DNA of 64,000 nucleotides. It comes from Lysobacterales bacterium. GTDB lineage: Bacteria > Pseudomonadota > Gammaproteobacteria > Xanthomonadales > Ahniellaceae. A model generated the notes under the pieces. It searched no databases and was not told the origin of the DNA. It saw only the letters and a program-made list of their open reading frames with translations. A program made the translations under genes and the position numbers. This document shows, piece by piece, positions 50,943-61,546 of the stretch; positions within the stretch are counted from its first letter, which is position 1, and the number at the start of each line of letters is the position of its first letter. Where the stretch lies: assembly GCA_016721845.1 (NCBI GenBank), contig JADKHK010000013.1:1966501-2030500 (forward strand), written 5' to 3'.

Positions 50943-51858
50943 TACCGGCCACACCCAGGGCACCCTGCGCACGCGCGTCGTCCAGATCGCGAGGCGCGAC
51001 GCCTCCCAGTGCATAGGCCGGCAAGTCGCTGTCATCGTGCAATGCGCGAAATCCATGCCATCCGATCGGATGATCGTGGGCATGTGACACCGTAGCGCGG
51101 ATCGGCGAGATCACCACGAAATCTGCGCCGATGGCCGCTGCTTGCAGCAGTTCGCGTCGACTGTGCGTCGATGCGGCGACCAGGAATCCTTCGGGGCGCG
51201 CACAGGGTCGAGACAGCGCCATCAGCCGCGCAGTGTTCAGATGCACGCCGTCGGCGCCGAGTTCGACCGCCAGATCGGGCGTCGCGTTGAGCAACAAACG
51301 GGCACCGCATGATCGCGTCAGCCTGCGCAGTTCGATCGCGACGTCTCGGTACATCGGGGCAGCCAGCGACGGCGCGCGCCATTGCAGCAGGCGGATACCG
51401 CGACGCAATCCGGCCTCGATCCGGTCCAGGTAATCGGCAGCGAGATCGGCACCGGGATCCGGCGTGATCGCGTAGGTCGTCGGCCAACCCGCGGCGCGAC
51501 AGATCGGTTCGTCGGCCTCGCACAGGGACAAGGACAACGCATCGCGGGGAAACCGCCAGCGCAATGCGCTGTGCTCGTGTGCAACCGGTTCGCCTCGCCA
51601 ACTGGACACGCGCCAGGCTTCAAGCACGAGCGCGCCAACCGGACGCGACCGACGGACGCACATGAAGCGCGCCGCAGCTGCGACATCGATCCCAAGCTCT
51701 TCTCGCAGCTCGCGGCGTACGGCTTCGAAGCCGGATTCACCCGATTCGATCTTGCCGCCCGGAAATTCCCAAAGACCAGCGTCCGTCTTGCCCTGCGGAC
51801 GCTGCGCAAGCAGGACTCGGCCCGAAACATCCTCGAGTACGGCGGCGACGACACGCAT
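50926..51858 (-). CDS. Nudix hydrolase (MutT-type) fused to a ThiE/TenI-like domain
   Basis: A 310-residue two-domain protein. Residues 1-125 are a MutT-type Nudix domain with a complete Nudix box (GGKIESGESGFEAVRRELREE.. then LGI); MutT removes oxidised 8-oxo-dGTP. Residues about 130-310 are a TIM barrel like thiamine-phosphate synthase (YAITPDPG, RLLLNATPDLAVELGADGVHL, VAASTHSRRELLQAAAIGADFVVISPI, PAYALGGVAPRDL). The fusion is known in Pseudomonas and Xanthomonadales next to secA, where E. coli has plain mutT. Whether the second domain still makes thiamine phosphate is unclear. The gene follows secA by 24 bp and overlaps coaE tail-to-tail by 17 bp. Confidence 0.92.
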   Translation of the reverse strand: MRVVAAVLEDVSGRVLLAQRPQGKTDAGLWEFPGGKIESGESGFEAVRRELREELGIDVAAAARFMCVRRSRPVGALVLEAWRVSSWRGEPVAHEHSALRWRFPRDALSLSLCEADEPICRAAGWPTTYAITPDPGADLAADYLDRIEAGLRRGIRLLQWRAPSLAAPMYRDVAIELRRLTRSCGARLLLNATPDLAVELGADGVHLNTARLMALSRPCARPEGFLVAASTHSRRELLQAAAIGADFVVISPIRATVSHAHDHPIGWHGFRALHDDSDLPAYALGGVAPRDLDDARAQGALGVAGISAFW

Positions 51859-51882
51859 GGCGTGATCGCCGCCGTCAGGCGT

Positions 51883-54600
51883 TCAGGCCAGCTGGCCGTG
51901 GCACTGCTTGAATTTCTTGCCGGAACCGCAGGGGCAAGGGTCATTGCGCCCGACCTTGGGCAGATTCGCCGCACCCGCCGCCATTGCCTGCGCCTGCTCG
52001 GCCTCTTCGTCGACGCCATAGTTTCCGGTGTCGGGATGCTGGAAGGCCATGCCTTGCTGCTGCTGACGCGCCTGCGCCTGTTGCTGCTGCTCCATGCGGG
52101 CGACTTCGTCTTCGCTCTGCACACGCACGCGCGCGAGGATCGTCACCGTCTCCTGCTTCACGCGATCGAGCATCTGCGTGAACAGTTCGAAGGCTTCGCG
52201 CTTGTATTCCTGCTTCGGCTGCTTCTGCGCATAGCCGCGCAAGTGAATGCCCTGACGGAGGTAATCCATGTTCGCGAGATGGTCGCGCCACTGCGTATCG
52301 AGCACGCGCAGCAGGAAGTGCTTCTCGACCGCGCGCATGAACTCGCTGCCCATGGTCGCTTCCTTCTCGCGGAAGTAGCGATCGACGTCCTCCTGGACTT
52401 TTTCGACCAGCGTCGATTCTTCCAGGTCTTCGTGCGCATCGAGATGACGCTTCACGTCGATCTGGATGCCGAGATCGGTCGTCAGCGCGTGCTCGAGTCC
52501 GGCGATATCCCACTGGTCGGCAATGCTGTTCACCGGCACGAAGCGGCGCGCGAGGCCCTCGACCACGTCGACACGCAGACTGTCGACCGTATCCTTGATG
52601 TCGTTCGGTTCCAGCAATTCGTTGCGTTGCGCGTAGATCACCTTGCGCTGGTCGTTGGCGACGTCGTCGTATTCGAGCAGGTTCTTGCGCACGTCGAAGT
52701 TGTGCGCCTCGACCTTGCGCTGCGCCTTCTCGATCTGGCGCGAGACCATGCGGTCCTCCAGCGCGTCGTCGTCCTTCATGCCGAAGATCTGCATCCACTT
52801 CGTCACCCAGTCGGGGGCGAAGATGCGCATCAGGTTGTCCTGCAGCGACAGGAAGAAGCGGCTCGAACCGGCATCGCCCTGACGACCGGAACGGCCACGC
52901 AGCTGATTGTCGATGCGGCGCGACTCGTGACGCTCACTGCCGATGATGTGCAAGCCGCCGGCGGCGAGCACTTCATCATGGCGCTTCTGCCATTCGGACT
53001 TGATCCGGGCACGATCGGCGTCGCTGGCGTCGGCCGGCAGCAGGGCCAGTTCGGCATCGAGATTGCCGCCCAGCACGATGTCGGTGCCGCGACCCGCCAT
53101 GTTGGTCGCGATCGTCACCGCACCGGGACGTCCCGCCTGGGCGACGATATGCGCTTCGCGCTCGTGCTGCTTCGCGTTCAGCACCTGATGCGGGATACGC
53201 AGCGCTTCAAGGCGTTCGCCGAGCATCTCCGAGACTTCGATCGACGTCGTGCCGACCAGCACCGGTTGCTTGCGCGCATGGCAGACCTTGATGTCCTCGA
53301 TGATCGCGGTCCACTTGGCGTCGGTCTTCAGGAACACCAAGTCCGGATGGTCCTTGCGGACCATCGGTCGATGCGTCGGGATCACCGCCACTTCAAGTCC
53401 GTAGATCTGCTGGAACTCGTAGGCTTCGGTGTCGGCCGTGCCGGTCATCCCGGCCAGCTTCTTGTACAGGCGGAAGTAGTTCTGGAATGTGATCGAGGCC
53501 AGCGTATGGTTCTCGCGCTGGATCGGCACGCCTTCCTTGGCCTCGACGGCCTGATGCAGGCCATCGGACCAGCGGCGGCCGGAGAGCGTACGACCGGTGA
53601 ATTCGTCGACGATGATCACTTCGCCGTCGCGGACGATGTAGTCGACATCGCGCTGATAGAGGTTGTGCGCGCGCAAAGCGGCATTGAGGTGATGCACGAC
53701 CATGATGTTGTGCGCGTCGTACAGACTGTCTTCCGCGCCGATAATGCCGGCCGCACGCATCAGCGCCTCGGAATGCTCCATGCCGGCTTCCGACAGGTGC
53801 ACCTGCTTCTGCTTCTCGTCGACGAAGAAATCGCCCTCGCCTTCCTCGGTTTTCTGGCGGGTGAGTTGCGGCACGACCGCGTTCACTCGCAGATAAAGCT
53901 GCGGCGACTCGTCCGCCGGACCCGAAATGATCAGCGGCGTGCGCGCCTCGTCGATCAGGATGGAGTCGACTTCGTCGACGATCGCGAAGAACTGTCCACG
54001 CTGGTGGCGATCGTCTGCAGACAGCGCCATGTTGTCGCGCAGGTAGTCGAAACCGTATTCGTTGTTGGTGCCGTAGGTGATGTCCGCGGCGTAGGCGGCG
54101 CGCTTGTCCGCGTGGTCCATGCCCGGATAGACAACGCCCACCGACAACCCCAGCCAGTTGTAGACGCGGCCCATCCAGGCGGCGTCGCGTTTGGCCAGGT
54201 AATCGTTGACGGTGACGACATGCACACCCTTGCCGGCCAACGCATTCAGGTACACCGGCAGGGTGCCGACCAGGGTCTTGCCCTCGCCGGTGCGCATCTC
54301 CGCGATCTTGCCCTGGTGCAGGACCATGCCGCCGATCAGCTGGACGTCGTAGTGACGCATGCCGAGCACGCGCAGGCTCGCTTCGCGCATGACCGCGAAG
54401 GCTTCCGGAAGCAGCGCGTCCAGCGTCTCGCCTTTCTCGATTCGAAGCTTGAACTCGGCGGTCTTGGCCTGGAGTTCGGCATCGGAGAGTTGTTGCATCT
54501 TGGGCTCAAGCGCGTTGATCTGCTGCTTGGTCTTCTCGTAGCCCTTGAGCAGGCGTTCATTGCGACTGCCGAACAGGCGGGTCAGGATCTGATTGAGCAT
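51883..54600 (-). CDS. secA: preprotein translocase ATPase SecA
   Basis: The motor of the Sec export pathway. The 905-residue product has the DEAD-like nucleotide-binding fold with [20 protein letters not shown] (Walker A) and [19 protein letters not shown]. It also has the preprotein cross-linking domain, NBD2 ([34 protein letters not shown]), the helical scaffold, and the C-terminal zinc finger in [17 protein letters not shown], which binds SecB. Length is normal. No secM-like gene lies upstream; instead an M23 peptidase gene precedes it with a terminator between. The long plus-strand open frame across this gene is antisense. Confidence 0.98.
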   Translation of the reverse strand: MLNQILTRLFGSRNERLLKGYEKTKQQINALEPKMQQLSDAELQAKTAEFKLRIEKGETLDALLPEAFAVMREASLRVLGMRHYDVQLIGGMVLHQGKIAEMRTGEGKTLVGTLPVYLNALAGKGVHVVTVNDYLAKRDAAWMGRVYNWLGLSVGVVYPGMDHADKRAAYAADITYGTNNEYGFDYLRDNMALSADDRHQRGQFFAIVDEVDSILIDEARTPLIISGPADESPQLYLRVNAVVPQLTRQKTEEGEGDFFVDEKQKQVHLSEAGMEHSEALMRAAGIIGAEDSLYDAHNIMVVHHLNAALRAHNLYQRDVDYIVRDGEVIIVDEFTGRTLSGRRWSDGLHQAVEAKEGVPIQRENHTLASITFQNYFRLYKKLAGMTGTADTEAYEFQQIYGLEVAVIPTHRPMVRKDHPDLVFLKTDAKWTAIIEDIKVCHARKQPVLVGTTSIEVSEMLGERLEALRIPHQVLNAKQHEREAHIVAQAGRPGAVTIATNMAGRGTDIVLGGNLDAELALLPADASDADRARIKSEWQKRHDEVLAAGGLHIIGSERHESRRIDNQLRGRSGRQGDAGSSRFFLSLQDNLMRIFAPDWVTKWMQIFGMKDDDALEDRMVSRQIEKAQRKVEAHNFDVRKNLLEYDDVANDQRKVIYAQRNELLEPNDIKDTVDSLRVDVVEGLARRFVPVNSIADQWDIAGLEHALTTDLGIQIDVKRHLDAHEDLEESTLVEKVQEDVDRYFREKEATMGSEFMRAVEKHFLLRVLDTQWRDHLANMDYLRQGIHLRGYAQKQPKQEYKREAFELFTQMLDRVKQETVTILARVRVQSEDEVARMEQQQQAQARQQQQGMAFQHPDTGNYGVDEEAEQAQAMAAGAANLPKVGRNDPCPCGSGKKFKQCHGQLA

Positions 54601-54634
54601 GGTCTCGACGCGTAAGGTATGGAATCCGGAAACG

Positions 54635-54658
54635 AAAAGGCCGCCCGGGCAGGCGGCC
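54635..54658 (-). terminator. Rho-independent terminator between the M23 peptidase gene and secA
   Basis: Stem GGCCGCC / GGCGGCC (54639-54645 and 54652-54658) followed on the minus strand by CTTTTCG. It lies about 50 bp after the M23 stop and 35 bp before the secA start, so secA should have its own promoter or rely on read-through. Confidence 0.75.
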
Positions 54659-54706
54659 CCACGAAAGCTTCACGTTTGGGGTCGGTCGCGGCGATTACAA
54701 GCGCGC

Positions 54707-55636
54707 TCAGCCCGGCTGGCGCACGAATTCGTTCGGATTGATGACACGACCGTCGCGCCAGACTTCAAAGTGTACATGCGTTCCGGTCGATCGACCGGTC
54801 GAACCCACCTTGCCGATCACGTCGCCGTCACGGACCGGATCGCCGACCGCCACGAGGTTCTTCGAGTTGTGACCGTAACGGGTGACGTAGCCGTTGCCGT
54901 GGTCGATCTCAATCGTGTTGCCGTAGCCCGGTTTCACCCCGGAGAACGAGACCACGCCAGAGCCAACGGCCAGGATTTCGGTACCGTAGTCACCGTCGAA
55001 GTCGATGCCGGGATGGAAATCCGGTGCACCGGTCAGGGGATCGGAACGATAGCCGTAGCGCGATGAAATGTAGCCCGAGCGAACGGGGGTGCCCGAAGGC
55101 ATCAGGCTGGCATCCAGCTGGCGACCGGCCAGCAGCTCTTCAAGCACGCTGAGCTGCCGCGACTGCGACGCCATCTGCCGCTCCAGCCGACCGATCTCGG
55201 TCGAGATCTGGGCAGGCGCCGAAGTGATCATGAGGCCGGCATGTTCCGGGCCGCCGAGATCGGGTTCGGAACCGAAATTGAACTCGCCGTCTTCGAGATT
55301 GCCGAGCTTCGCCAAGCGACCACCGAGTGCATTCAGGCGCGTGGTTTCGGCCTGGATGCGGCCAAGGCGCAGGGCCAACGCGTTCATGTCACGGGAAACG
55401 ACACCGTTCAAACGCTCCACTTCGCCTTGTTGCTGAACCAGTTCGGTGCGCGCGCCGCTCAACTGGTCGCGCAGATGGCGCGGCCCGATGAACGCAGCGC
55501 CAAACCATGCCCCCAGCGCAAACAGACCGAACACGACGACACCGGCGGCGATGCCTGCTGCAGCGCGCACGCGCTTGTCCGACAGACTGAAGACGCGGGT
55601 ACCGGCATCGGGTTTTGCGACAATGATGATGTTCAT
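54707..55636 (-). CDS. M23-family peptidoglycan endopeptidase (LytM domain), membrane anchored
   Basis: A 309-residue protein. An N-terminal cytoplasmic tail (MNIIIVAKPDAGTRVFSLSD) is followed by one membrane helix (about residues 27-50, AAAGIAAGVVVFGLFALGAWFG) and a coiled-coil region (about 55-165, QLSGARTELVQQQGEVERL, EIGRLERQMASQSRQLSVLE). The LytM/M23 domain has the zinc ligands in FHPGIDFDGDYGTEI and THVHFEVW, so it should be an active metallopeptidase cutting peptide cross-links; a regulatory role is possible. The ATG at 55636 is used; the frame extends upstream only as non-family sequence. It is divergent from the dciA-like gene by 17 bp and lies between lpxC and secA, as in Xanthomonas. 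Confidence 0.93.
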   Translation of the reverse strand: MNIIIVAKPDAGTRVFSLSDKRVRAAAGIAAGVVVFGLFALGAWFGAAFIGPRHLRDQLSGARTELVQQQGEVERLNGVVSRDMNALALRLGRIQAETTRLNALGGRLAKLGNLEDGEFNFGSEPDLGGPEHAGLMITSAPAQISTEIGRLERQMASQSRQLSVLEELLAGRQLDASLMPSGTPVRSGYISSRYGYRSDPLTGAPDFHPGIDFDGDYGTEILAVGSGVVSFSGVKPGYGNTIEIDHGNGYVTRYGHNSKNLVAVGDPVRDGDVIGKVGSTGRSTGTHVHFEVWRDGRVINPNEFVRQPG

Positions 55637-55653
55637 TCGTTTAACCTGTCGGT

Positions 55654-56112
55654 ATGGCCATGCCCACGGATACGAGCCGCAAGTCCCTCTCCCATGTCGT
55701 TGACGCATCGCGTCAGGCACGGTCGCCTTCGTTGCACTCGCTGATCGAACGCGCCGCACTCTTGCAGCTGCTCGACTCCCGGTTGCGTCGCCAGCTTTCC
55801 GAACCCTGGGCGACATGGTTTTGTGTCGCCAACGTGCGTTCGGATGCACTGGTGCTGGTCACCGGCCAGCCTGCAGTGGCAGCCAGACTGCGAACCGAGC
55901 AATCGCGATTGCTCGCGCTTGCCGCCGCATTCTGGCCAGAACCACTGACCAAGCTGGTGGTGAAAACGGCGCCGGAGTTCTCCGTTCCATCGGAGACACC
56001 CGCGAAACCGCTTTCCCCGGCCGCCGCCAAGCACCTCAGTGCCGCGGCAGCCGCGACAACCGATCCCGAACTGCGGGAACTGCTGTCGCGTCTGGCATCC
56101 CTTGCCGAATGA
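55654..56112 (+). CDS. DciA-like protein (DUF721)
   Basis: A 152-residue cytoplasmic protein of the DUF721/DciA family: RSPSLHSLIERAALLQLLDSRLRRQLSEPWATWFCVANVRSDALVLVTGQPAVAARLR is summarised by a basic helical start, LRRQLSEPW and LVLVTGQPAVAARLR, followed by an Ala/Pro-rich tail with TTDPELRELLSRLASLAE. In bacteria that lack DnaC, DciA loads or assists the replicative helicase DnaB. The family's usual place beside lpxC, M23 and secA is kept. The start is ATG 55654 or 55660 (MPTDTSRK). It is divergent from the M23 gene, and its 3' end approaches that of lpxC. Confidence 0.8.
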   Translation: MAMPTDTSRKSLSHVVDASRQARSPSLHSLIERAALLQLLDSRLRRQLSEPWATWFCVANVRSDALVLVTGQPAVAARLRTEQSRLLALAAAFWPEPLTKLVVKTAPEFSVPSETPAKPLSPAAAKHLSAAAAATTDPELRELLSRLASLAE

Positions 56113-56178
56113 TGATTCCTGCGCCGATCTTCCGGCGTGCCGCACAAGGCGGCATTGATTCAAGTCTCGAATTCGAAA

Positions 56179-57090
56179 TCAGATCGCCTGCGCCGGATGG
56201 GCGTAGGAAATCGGGGCGTCCGCCGAATCGGTGAACGTGATTTCTTCCCAGGCCTTGCTGTCCGCCACCAGCGTGCGCAGCAGCAGGTTGTTCAATTGGT
56301 GACCGGATTTGTAGCCGTAGAAGGCACCGATCAAGCTGTGCCCGAGCAGATACAGATCACCGATCGCGTCGAGGATCTTGTGCTTCACGAACTCGTCCTC
56401 GTAACGCAGGCCGTCCTCGTTCAGTACACGGTAATCGTCCAGCACCACGGCGTTGTCCATGCTGCCGCCGAGCACGAGGTTGCGCTCGCGCAGCATCTCG
56501 ATGTCGCGCATGAAACCGAAGGTGCGGGCGCGGCTGACTTCCTTCACGAACGACGTGGTCGAGAAGTCGATCTCGGCCGAGGACGTCTTGCGGGTGAAGA
56601 TCGGGTGGTCGAAGTCGATCGTGAAGCCAACCTTGAAGCCATCGAAAGGATCGAACCTGGCCCACTTGTCGCCGTCGCGCACGGTGACGGACTTCTTGAT
56701 CCGGATGAAGCGCTTGGCGACGTTCTGCTCTTCGATGCCTGCGGATTGCAGCAGGAATACGAAGGGACCGGCGCTGCCATCCATGATCGGCACTTCGGAA
56801 GCACTCACATCGACGTAGGCATTGTCGATGCCGAGGCCGGCCATCGCCGACAGCAAATGCTCGACCGTCGAGATGCGCACCCCATCCTTGAGCAGGGTCG
56901 TCGACATCGCCGTTGCACCGACGTTTTCCGCACAGGCCTTGATCTCGACCGGTTCGGCGAGATCGACGCGGCGAAACACGATACCGGCATCAGGCGCCGC
57001 CGGACGCAGGGTCAGATAGACCTTTTGTCCGGTATGGATACCGACGCCGGTCGCGCGGATGACGTTCTTGAGGGTGCGTTGCTTGATCAT
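56179..57090 (-). CDS. lpxC: UDP-3-O-acyl-N-acetylglucosamine deacetylase
   Basis: First committed step of lipid A synthesis, a zinc-dependent deacetylation in the cytoplasm. The 303-residue product starts [21 protein letters not shown]. It carries the zinc ligands in [14 protein letters not shown] and in [18 protein letters not shown], plus the catalytic His of SGHQLNN. Length matches E. coli LpxC. It follows ftsZ on the same strand with a 214-bp gap, the standard end of the division cluster. That gap holds a perfect hairpin (57233-57260) and probably the lpxC promoter. Confidence 0.98.
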   Translation of the reverse strand: MIKQRTLKNVIRATGVGIHTGQKVYLTLRPAAPDAGIVFRRVDLAEPVEIKACAENVGATAMSTTLLKDGVRISTVEHLLSAMAGLGIDNAYVDVSASEVPIMDGSAGPFVFLLQSAGIEEQNVAKRFIRIKKSVTVRDGDKWARFDPFDGFKVGFTIDFDHPIFTRKTSSAEIDFSTTSFVKEVSRARTFGFMRDIEMLRERNLVLGGSMDNAVVLDDYRVLNEDGLRYEDEFVKHKILDAIGDLYLLGHSLIGAFYGYKSGHQLNNLLLRTLVADSKAWEEITFTDSADAPISYAHPAQAI

Positions 57091-57232
57091 GCGAAAGAAA
57101 GCCTCGTCCGAGGGACGACATATTTCGGCAACCTTAGCATGACGATTTCGGCCCTTGGAACCGGGCCGCCAGCGAAAAGACACGAGTTTGTTGTGTTTTT
57201 ACAACAATCGTCCGCCGCGGACGGGAGTCTGA

Positions 57233-57260
57233 GCCCCGGGCTGCGGCGACAGCCCGGGGC
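57233..57260 (-). terminator. hairpin after ftsZ
   Basis: Perfect 11-bp stem GCCCCGGGCTG / CAGCCCGGGGC (57233-57243 and 57250-57260) with a 6-nt loop, 45 bp after the ftsZ stop. There is no T-run on the minus strand, so it is either a weak terminator or an mRNA-stability hairpin before lpxC. Confidence 0.5.
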
Positions 57261-57304
57261 GGAGGCAGGTTTCCCGTTGCGGCGGACGCGCCGCCGTCGC
57301 GGGA

Positions 57305-58507
57305 TCAGTCGGCCTGGCGACGCAGGAAGGCCGGGATGTCGAGGTAGTCGTCCACGGGTGCACGGGCAGGTTCGCTGCCGGCCACGGCCGCGGTCGCCAC
57401 TGCAGCAGCCGCAGAGGCGCGCCCGCCCATGCCCGCCACCATGCGCGCCGGCTGCGGATAGTCGGACTCGACCGGGCGCTGGCGTCCGACCAGGGACACG
57501 CGAGGCTGGGTCACGACCGGAGCGACCGGCGCCGTCATGCGTGCCGGCTGCACGCGGTTCAGGCCGGTGGCGACCACGGTCACGCGGATCTCGTCGCGCA
57601 TTTCCGGATCGAGCACAGTGCCCATGACCACGGTCGCGTCCTCGGCCGCGAACTCGGAGATCGTGCGACCGATCTCGTCGAACTCGTGCATGGTCAGGTC
57701 CATGCCGGCGGTGACATTGACCAGGATGCCGCAGGCGCCGGACAGATTGATGTCCTCCAGCAACTTGTTGTTGACCGCGAACTCGGCTGCCGCCGTGGCG
57801 CGATCGTCGCCGCGGGCCACGCCGGTGCCCATCATCGCCATGCCCATCTCGGACATCACCGTGCGCACGTCGGCGAAGTCGACGTTGATCAGGCCCGGAC
57901 GGGTGATCAGGTCGGCGATGCCCTGCACCGCGCCGAGCAGCACGTCGTTGGCCGACTTGAACGCGCTCAGCAACGAAGTCTCGCGACCCAGCACCGAGAG
58001 CAGCTTTTCGTTCGGAATGGTGATCAGCGAATCGACGTACTGGGACAGGGCGTCGATGCCGGCCAGTGCGATCTGCTGACGCTTGCGGCCTTCGAACGGG
58101 AAGGGCTTGGTCACGACCGCGACGGTCAGGATGCCCATCTCCTTCGCCAATTGTGCGACCACGGGCGCCGCACCGGTGCCGGTGCCGCCACCCATGCCGC
58201 AAGTGATGAAGACCATGTCGGCGCCGGTCAGGATCTCGCGCATGCGTTCGCGATCTTCCATGGCGGCCTGCTTGCCGACTTCCGGATTCGCACCTGCGCC
58301 GAGCCCCTTGGTGACGTTGCCGCCGAGCTGGATCGTGGTCTTGGCCGGACAATTGCGGAGCGCTTGCGCGTCGGTGTTGGCGCAGATGAATTCCACGCCC
58401 TCGACGCCGGCATTGACCATGTGCGCAACGGCGTTTCCGCCGCCGCCGCCCACCCCGATGACCTTGATGACCGCGTTTGGTGCTGGTGTTTCGACGAATT
58501 CAAACAT
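57305..58507 (-). CDS. ftsZ: cell division GTPase FtsZ
   Basis: Tubulin-like GTPase that forms the division ring. The 400-residue product begins [20 protein letters not shown] and has the signature [13 protein letters not shown] (GTP-binding), NTDAQAL, the T7-loop residues in [12 protein letters not shown], a variable linker (about 315-385), and the C-terminal contact peptide [14 protein letters not shown], which binds FtsA and ZipA. It follows ftsA by about 110 bp on the same strand. Length is normal for Xanthomonadales. Confidence 0.98.
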   Translation of the reverse strand: MFEFVETPAPNAVIKVIGVGGGGGNAVAHMVNAGVEGVEFICANTDAQALRNCPAKTTIQLGGNVTKGLGAGANPEVGKQAAMEDRERMREILTGADMVFITCGMGGGTGTGAAPVVAQLAKEMGILTVAVVTKPFPFEGRKRQQIALAGIDALSQYVDSLITIPNEKLLSVLGRETSLLSAFKSANDVLLGAVQGIADLITRPGLINVDFADVRTVMSEMGMAMMGTGVARGDDRATAAAEFAVNNKLLEDINLSGACGILVNVTAGMDLTMHEFDEIGRTISEFAAEDATVVMGTVLDPEMRDEIRVTVVATGLNRVQPARMTAPVAPVVTQPRVSLVGRQRPVESDYPQPARMVAGMGGRASAAAAVATAAVAGSEPARAPVDDYLDIPAFLRRQAD

Positions 58508-58618
58508 TTCCCTACCTCCAGTGCTGCTTCTCTAGTTGTGACCGGATCGCCGTCCGGCTCCGTTTCCGCTGTTCGCGGAATCCCTGCACCGCCGCGTCGC
58601 GCGCGCCGGTGTCGTATC

Positions 58619-59854
58619 TCAAAATTCGCCCGTCACCCATTTGCGCAAGCGTCCCCAGAGCGAGCCCACAGCTTCACCCGCGGGATTCGAATGGGTGCGC
58701 AGCGACGGGTGCTTGCTGCCCGCGAGCAGCAGGCCGACGCCAGTGGCATGCACCGGGTTGTTGATCACGTCGCCGAGGCCGGTGACGTACTGCGGCACGC
58801 CGATGCGCACCGGCATGTGGAACAGCTCCTCGGCCAGTTCAACGATGCCTTCCATCTTTGAGCCGCCGCCGGTCAGGACGATGCCGGCCGCAACCAGCTC
58901 TTCGAGGCCGGAGCGGCGCAGTTCCGCCTGCACCATCTCGAAGATCTCCTCGTAGCGCTTCTGCACGACATCGGCGAGCAGCTGGCGCTGCAGTCGGCGC
59001 GGGGCGCGGTCGCCGACCATCGCGACTTCGATGGTCTCTTCGGGCCGCGCCAGCTGGGCCAGCGCACACGCATACTTGACCTTGATCTCTTCGGCGAATG
59101 GCGTCGGCGTGCGGAACGCGAAGGCGATGTCATTCGTCACCTGGTCGCCGGCGATGCCGAGCGACGCGGTGTGGCGCATCGCACCCTGCGTGTACACCGC
59201 GATATCCGTGGTGCCGGCGCCGATGTCGACCAGGCAGACACCGAGATCGCGTTCATCCTGGGTCAGGACCGACTGCGCCGACGCGAGCTGCGACGGAATC
59301 AGGTCATCGACCTTCAAGCCCGCCCGCGACACGCACTTGGCGATGTTCTGGGACGCCGACTGCGCGCCGGTGATCACGTGCACGCGGGCTTCGAGGCGCA
59401 CGCCGATCATGCCGACCGGATGCCGGATGCCTTCCTGCTCGTCGAGCACATATTCCTGCGCCTGCACGTGCAGGATGCGCTGGTCGGCGGGAATCGCGAC
59501 CGCGCGCGCGGCATCGAGTACGCGTTCGACGTCGTCGTCCATCACTTCCTGGTTGCGGATCGCGACCACGCCCTGCGAGTTGAGCGAACGAATGTGGCTG
59601 CCGGCGATCGATGCGAACACCGAGCGGATTTCACAGCCGGCCATCAGCTCGGCCTCCTCGATCGCGCGCTGTATCGCCTGAACGGTCGACTCGATATCGA
59701 CGACGACGCCGCGCTTCAGGCCTTTGGACGCAGCCGTGCCGATGCCGATGACTTCGACACCTTCGCCCGGTGCGTACTCGCCGACGATCGCCGAGACTTT
59801 GGCGGTGCCGATATCGAGGCCGACGAGCAGCGCCTTGTCAGACTTGCGGTTCAT
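58619..59854 (-). CDS. ftsA: cell division protein FtsA
   Basis: Actin-like protein that tethers FtsZ to the inner membrane. The 411-residue product has LVGLDIGTAKVSAIVGE (phosphate 1), the 1C domain with GCEIRSVFASIAGSHI, LVDIGAGTTDIAVYTQGA (phosphate 2), VLTGGGSKMEGIVELAEELF (adenosine motif), and the C-terminal amphipathic membrane helix GSLWGRLRKWVTGEF. The ATG at 59854 has AGGAG 5 nt upstream. It overlaps the end of ftsQ by 17 bp. Confidence 0.97.
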   Translation of the reverse strand: MNRKSDKALLVGLDIGTAKVSAIVGEYAPGEGVEVIGIGTAASKGLKRGVVVDIESTVQAIQRAIEEAELMAGCEIRSVFASIAGSHIRSLNSQGVVAIRNQEVMDDDVERVLDAARAVAIPADQRILHVQAQEYVLDEQEGIRHPVGMIGVRLEARVHVITGAQSASQNIAKCVSRAGLKVDDLIPSQLASAQSVLTQDERDLGVCLVDIGAGTTDIAVYTQGAMRHTASLGIAGDQVTNDIAFAFRTPTPFAEEIKVKYACALAQLARPEETIEVAMVGDRAPRRLQRQLLADVVQKRYEEIFEMVQAELRRSGLEELVAAGIVLTGGGSKMEGIVELAEELFHMPVRIGVPQYVTGLGDVINNPVHATGVGLLLAGSKHPSLRTHSNPAGEAVGSLWGRLRKWVTGEF

Positions 59855-60611
59855 GCAGGCTCCTCGATTCGGTTTCCGGCGTGGCGGGTGCGGTGGATGC
59901 AGGTGCAGTTTCGACCGCGCGCCAGACCACGGCGAAGCCGTTCGCGAAGCGCAAATCGGCGCGCGCGATACGGCTGTGTTCGGCGGCTGGAAGGCGGCGC
60001 ATCGCCAGAATGAAGCGTTCGAGGCGGGCGTCGGTCTGTTCGCGACCGAGCACGAACTCGGCGCCATCGGCCGCCAGGACCATCCACGCACCACGCTGAT
60101 TCATGCGCGTCGCACGGATCTCGATGCCGATGTCGGCCAGACGTTCGCGCGCGTGTCGATGCTGTGCCCAGACCTCGGCCGCGCGCGCATCGGGACCATC
60201 GAGGTGCGGCAGGTCTGGCGACACCCGGGCGAGCTCGGCCGCGAACACGTCGCCACGCTGGCTGAGCAGGCGATCGTCGCCCCAAAAGGCGATCGGGACA
60301 CGTTCCTCGACGCGCACGTCGATGCGATCCGGCCAGTGCTTGCGCACCTCCGCACTCTCGACCCAGGGCAGGGCCTCGACCGCCGTCTTGACCGCATCGA
60401 GCTCGACCGCGAAGAAGCCGGCACGCACCTGCGGCGCCACGACTGCACGCACGCTGGCCTCGTCGACCTGTACAAAACGTCCCTGCACGACCAGGCGCCG
60501 GATCGGCCAGCGCTCGTCGGCCAACCAGCCATTCAGCGCCGCGATGATCGGCGTCGCGACCAGCGCGAGCGCGATCATCCAGGCAGCGATGCGGGCGAGG
60601 CGTGGATTCAC
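59838..60611 (-). CDS. ftsQ: cell division protein FtsQ
   Basis: A bitopic divisome protein of 257 residues. A short cytoplasmic start and one membrane helix (about 9-30, [19 protein letters not shown]) are followed by a POTRA domain ([70 protein letters not shown]) and the beta domain that meets FtsB/FtsL. GTG 60611 is chosen because it overlaps the ddlB stop (GTGA) and gives the normal short N-terminus; the frame continues upstream inside ddlB to 60653. It overlaps ftsA by 17 bp at the end. Confidence 0.95.
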   Translation of the reverse strand: MNPRLARIAAWMIALALVATPIIAALNGWLADERWPIRRLVVQGRFVQVDEASVRAVVAPQVRAGFFAVELDAVKTAVEALPWVESAEVRKHWPDRIDVRVEERVPIAFWGDDRLLSQRGDVFAAELARVSPDLPHLDGPDARAAEVWAQHRHARERLADIGIEIRATRMNQRGAWMVLAADGAEFVLGREQTDARLERFILAMRRLPAAEHSRIARADLRFANGFAVVWRAVETAPASTAPATPETESRSLHEPQV

Positions 60612-61546
60612 GCGCGGCCCTCCGCGAACGACGATTCGAGAATGCGCCAGCACAGCGTCGGGTAGTCGATGCCGACCTGCGCTGCGGCCTTCGGCACCAG
60701 CGAACGCTCGGTCATGCCCGGCGCGGTATTCACTTCGAGCAGGAACAGGCGACCATCGCGGTCACGCATGAAATCGATGCGTCCCCAACCCGAGCAACCG
60801 ATCGCGTCGAAGGCGATCAACGCGAGGCGCTGCATCTCCGCTTCCGACTCGCCCTCGGCGCCAGGACAAATGTATTGCGTGTCGCCGGTGACGTATTTCG
60901 CGGCGTAGTCATAGAAGCCCTTGGCCGGAACGATGCGAATCGACGGCAACACCTGACGATCGAGAATCGACACCGTGAACTCGTCGCCTTCGATGAACTG
61001 CTCGATCAGTAGATCGCCATCGTGCTGGCGCGCCGACTCGATTCCGGCTTCGAGCTCCGCCAGCGAGAATGCACGCGCGATACCGACGGTCGAACCTTCG
61101 TGCGAGGGCTTGACGATCAGCGGCAGACCCAGTTCGTCGACGATGGCCGGCGCCGAGCGCGGGTGCAGCGCATCGATGACCGCGTACTTCGCGGTCGGCA
61201 AGCCCAATGTCTGCCACACCTGCTTGGTGCGGATCTTGTCCATGCCGAGCGCGGACCCGAGCACGCCGGACCCGGTGTAAGGCACGCCCAATGCTTCGAG
61301 CGCGCCCTGCAACACACCATCTTCGCCGCCGCGACCATGCAGGATGTTGAACACGCGCGCGAAATGGCCTGCACGCAGCGCGTCCAGCAAGGCCGGAATA
61401 CCGTCCACCGGATGAGCATCGATGCCCCTCGAACGCAGCGCATTCAATACGCCGCTGCCGGAACGCAACGAGACCTCGCGCTCGGCGGAGTTCCCGCCCA
61501 TCACCACAGCCACACGTCCGAATGCGCGGGGGTCGCCGATCTTCAT
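60608..61546 (-). CDS. ddlB: D-alanine--D-alanine ligase
   Basis: Makes the D-Ala-D-Ala dipeptide for peptidoglycan precursors in the cytoplasm. The 312-residue ATP-grasp ligase has [19 protein letters not shown] and [17 protein letters not shown], a small difference from the common HGxxGEDG. It also has [45 protein letters not shown] and GIDYPTL. Its ATG overlaps the murC stop (61543-61546), and its stop overlaps the ftsQ GTG. The order murG-murC-ddlB-ftsQAZ is the E. coli order. Confidence 0.97.
   Translation of the reverse strand: MKIGDPRAFGRVAVVMGGNSAEREVSLRSGSGVLNALRSRGIDAHPVDGIPALLDALRAGHFARVFNILHGRGGEDGVLQGALEALGVPYTGSGVLGSALGMDKIRTKQVWQTLGLPTAKYAVIDALHPRSAPAIVDELGLPLIVKPSHEGSTVGIARAFSLAELEAGIESARQHDGDLLIEQFIEGDEFTVSILDRQVLPSIRIVPAKGFYDYAAKYVTGDTQYICPGAEGESEAEMQRLALIAFDAIGCSGWGRIDFMRDRDGRLFLLEVNTAPGMTERSLVPKAAAQVGIDYPTLCWRILESSFAEGRA

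Noticed and set aside
51382..54615. 1077-codon plus-strand open frame across secA
   Set aside because: It is the antisense of a complete, motif-bearing SecA. High GC with G/C third positions leaves the opposite frame open. No recognisable motifs.
57187..57207. TTGTTGT / ACAACAA small hairpin upstream of lpxC
   Set aside because: Seven weak pairs and no partner element; may simply be AT-rich promoter DNA.
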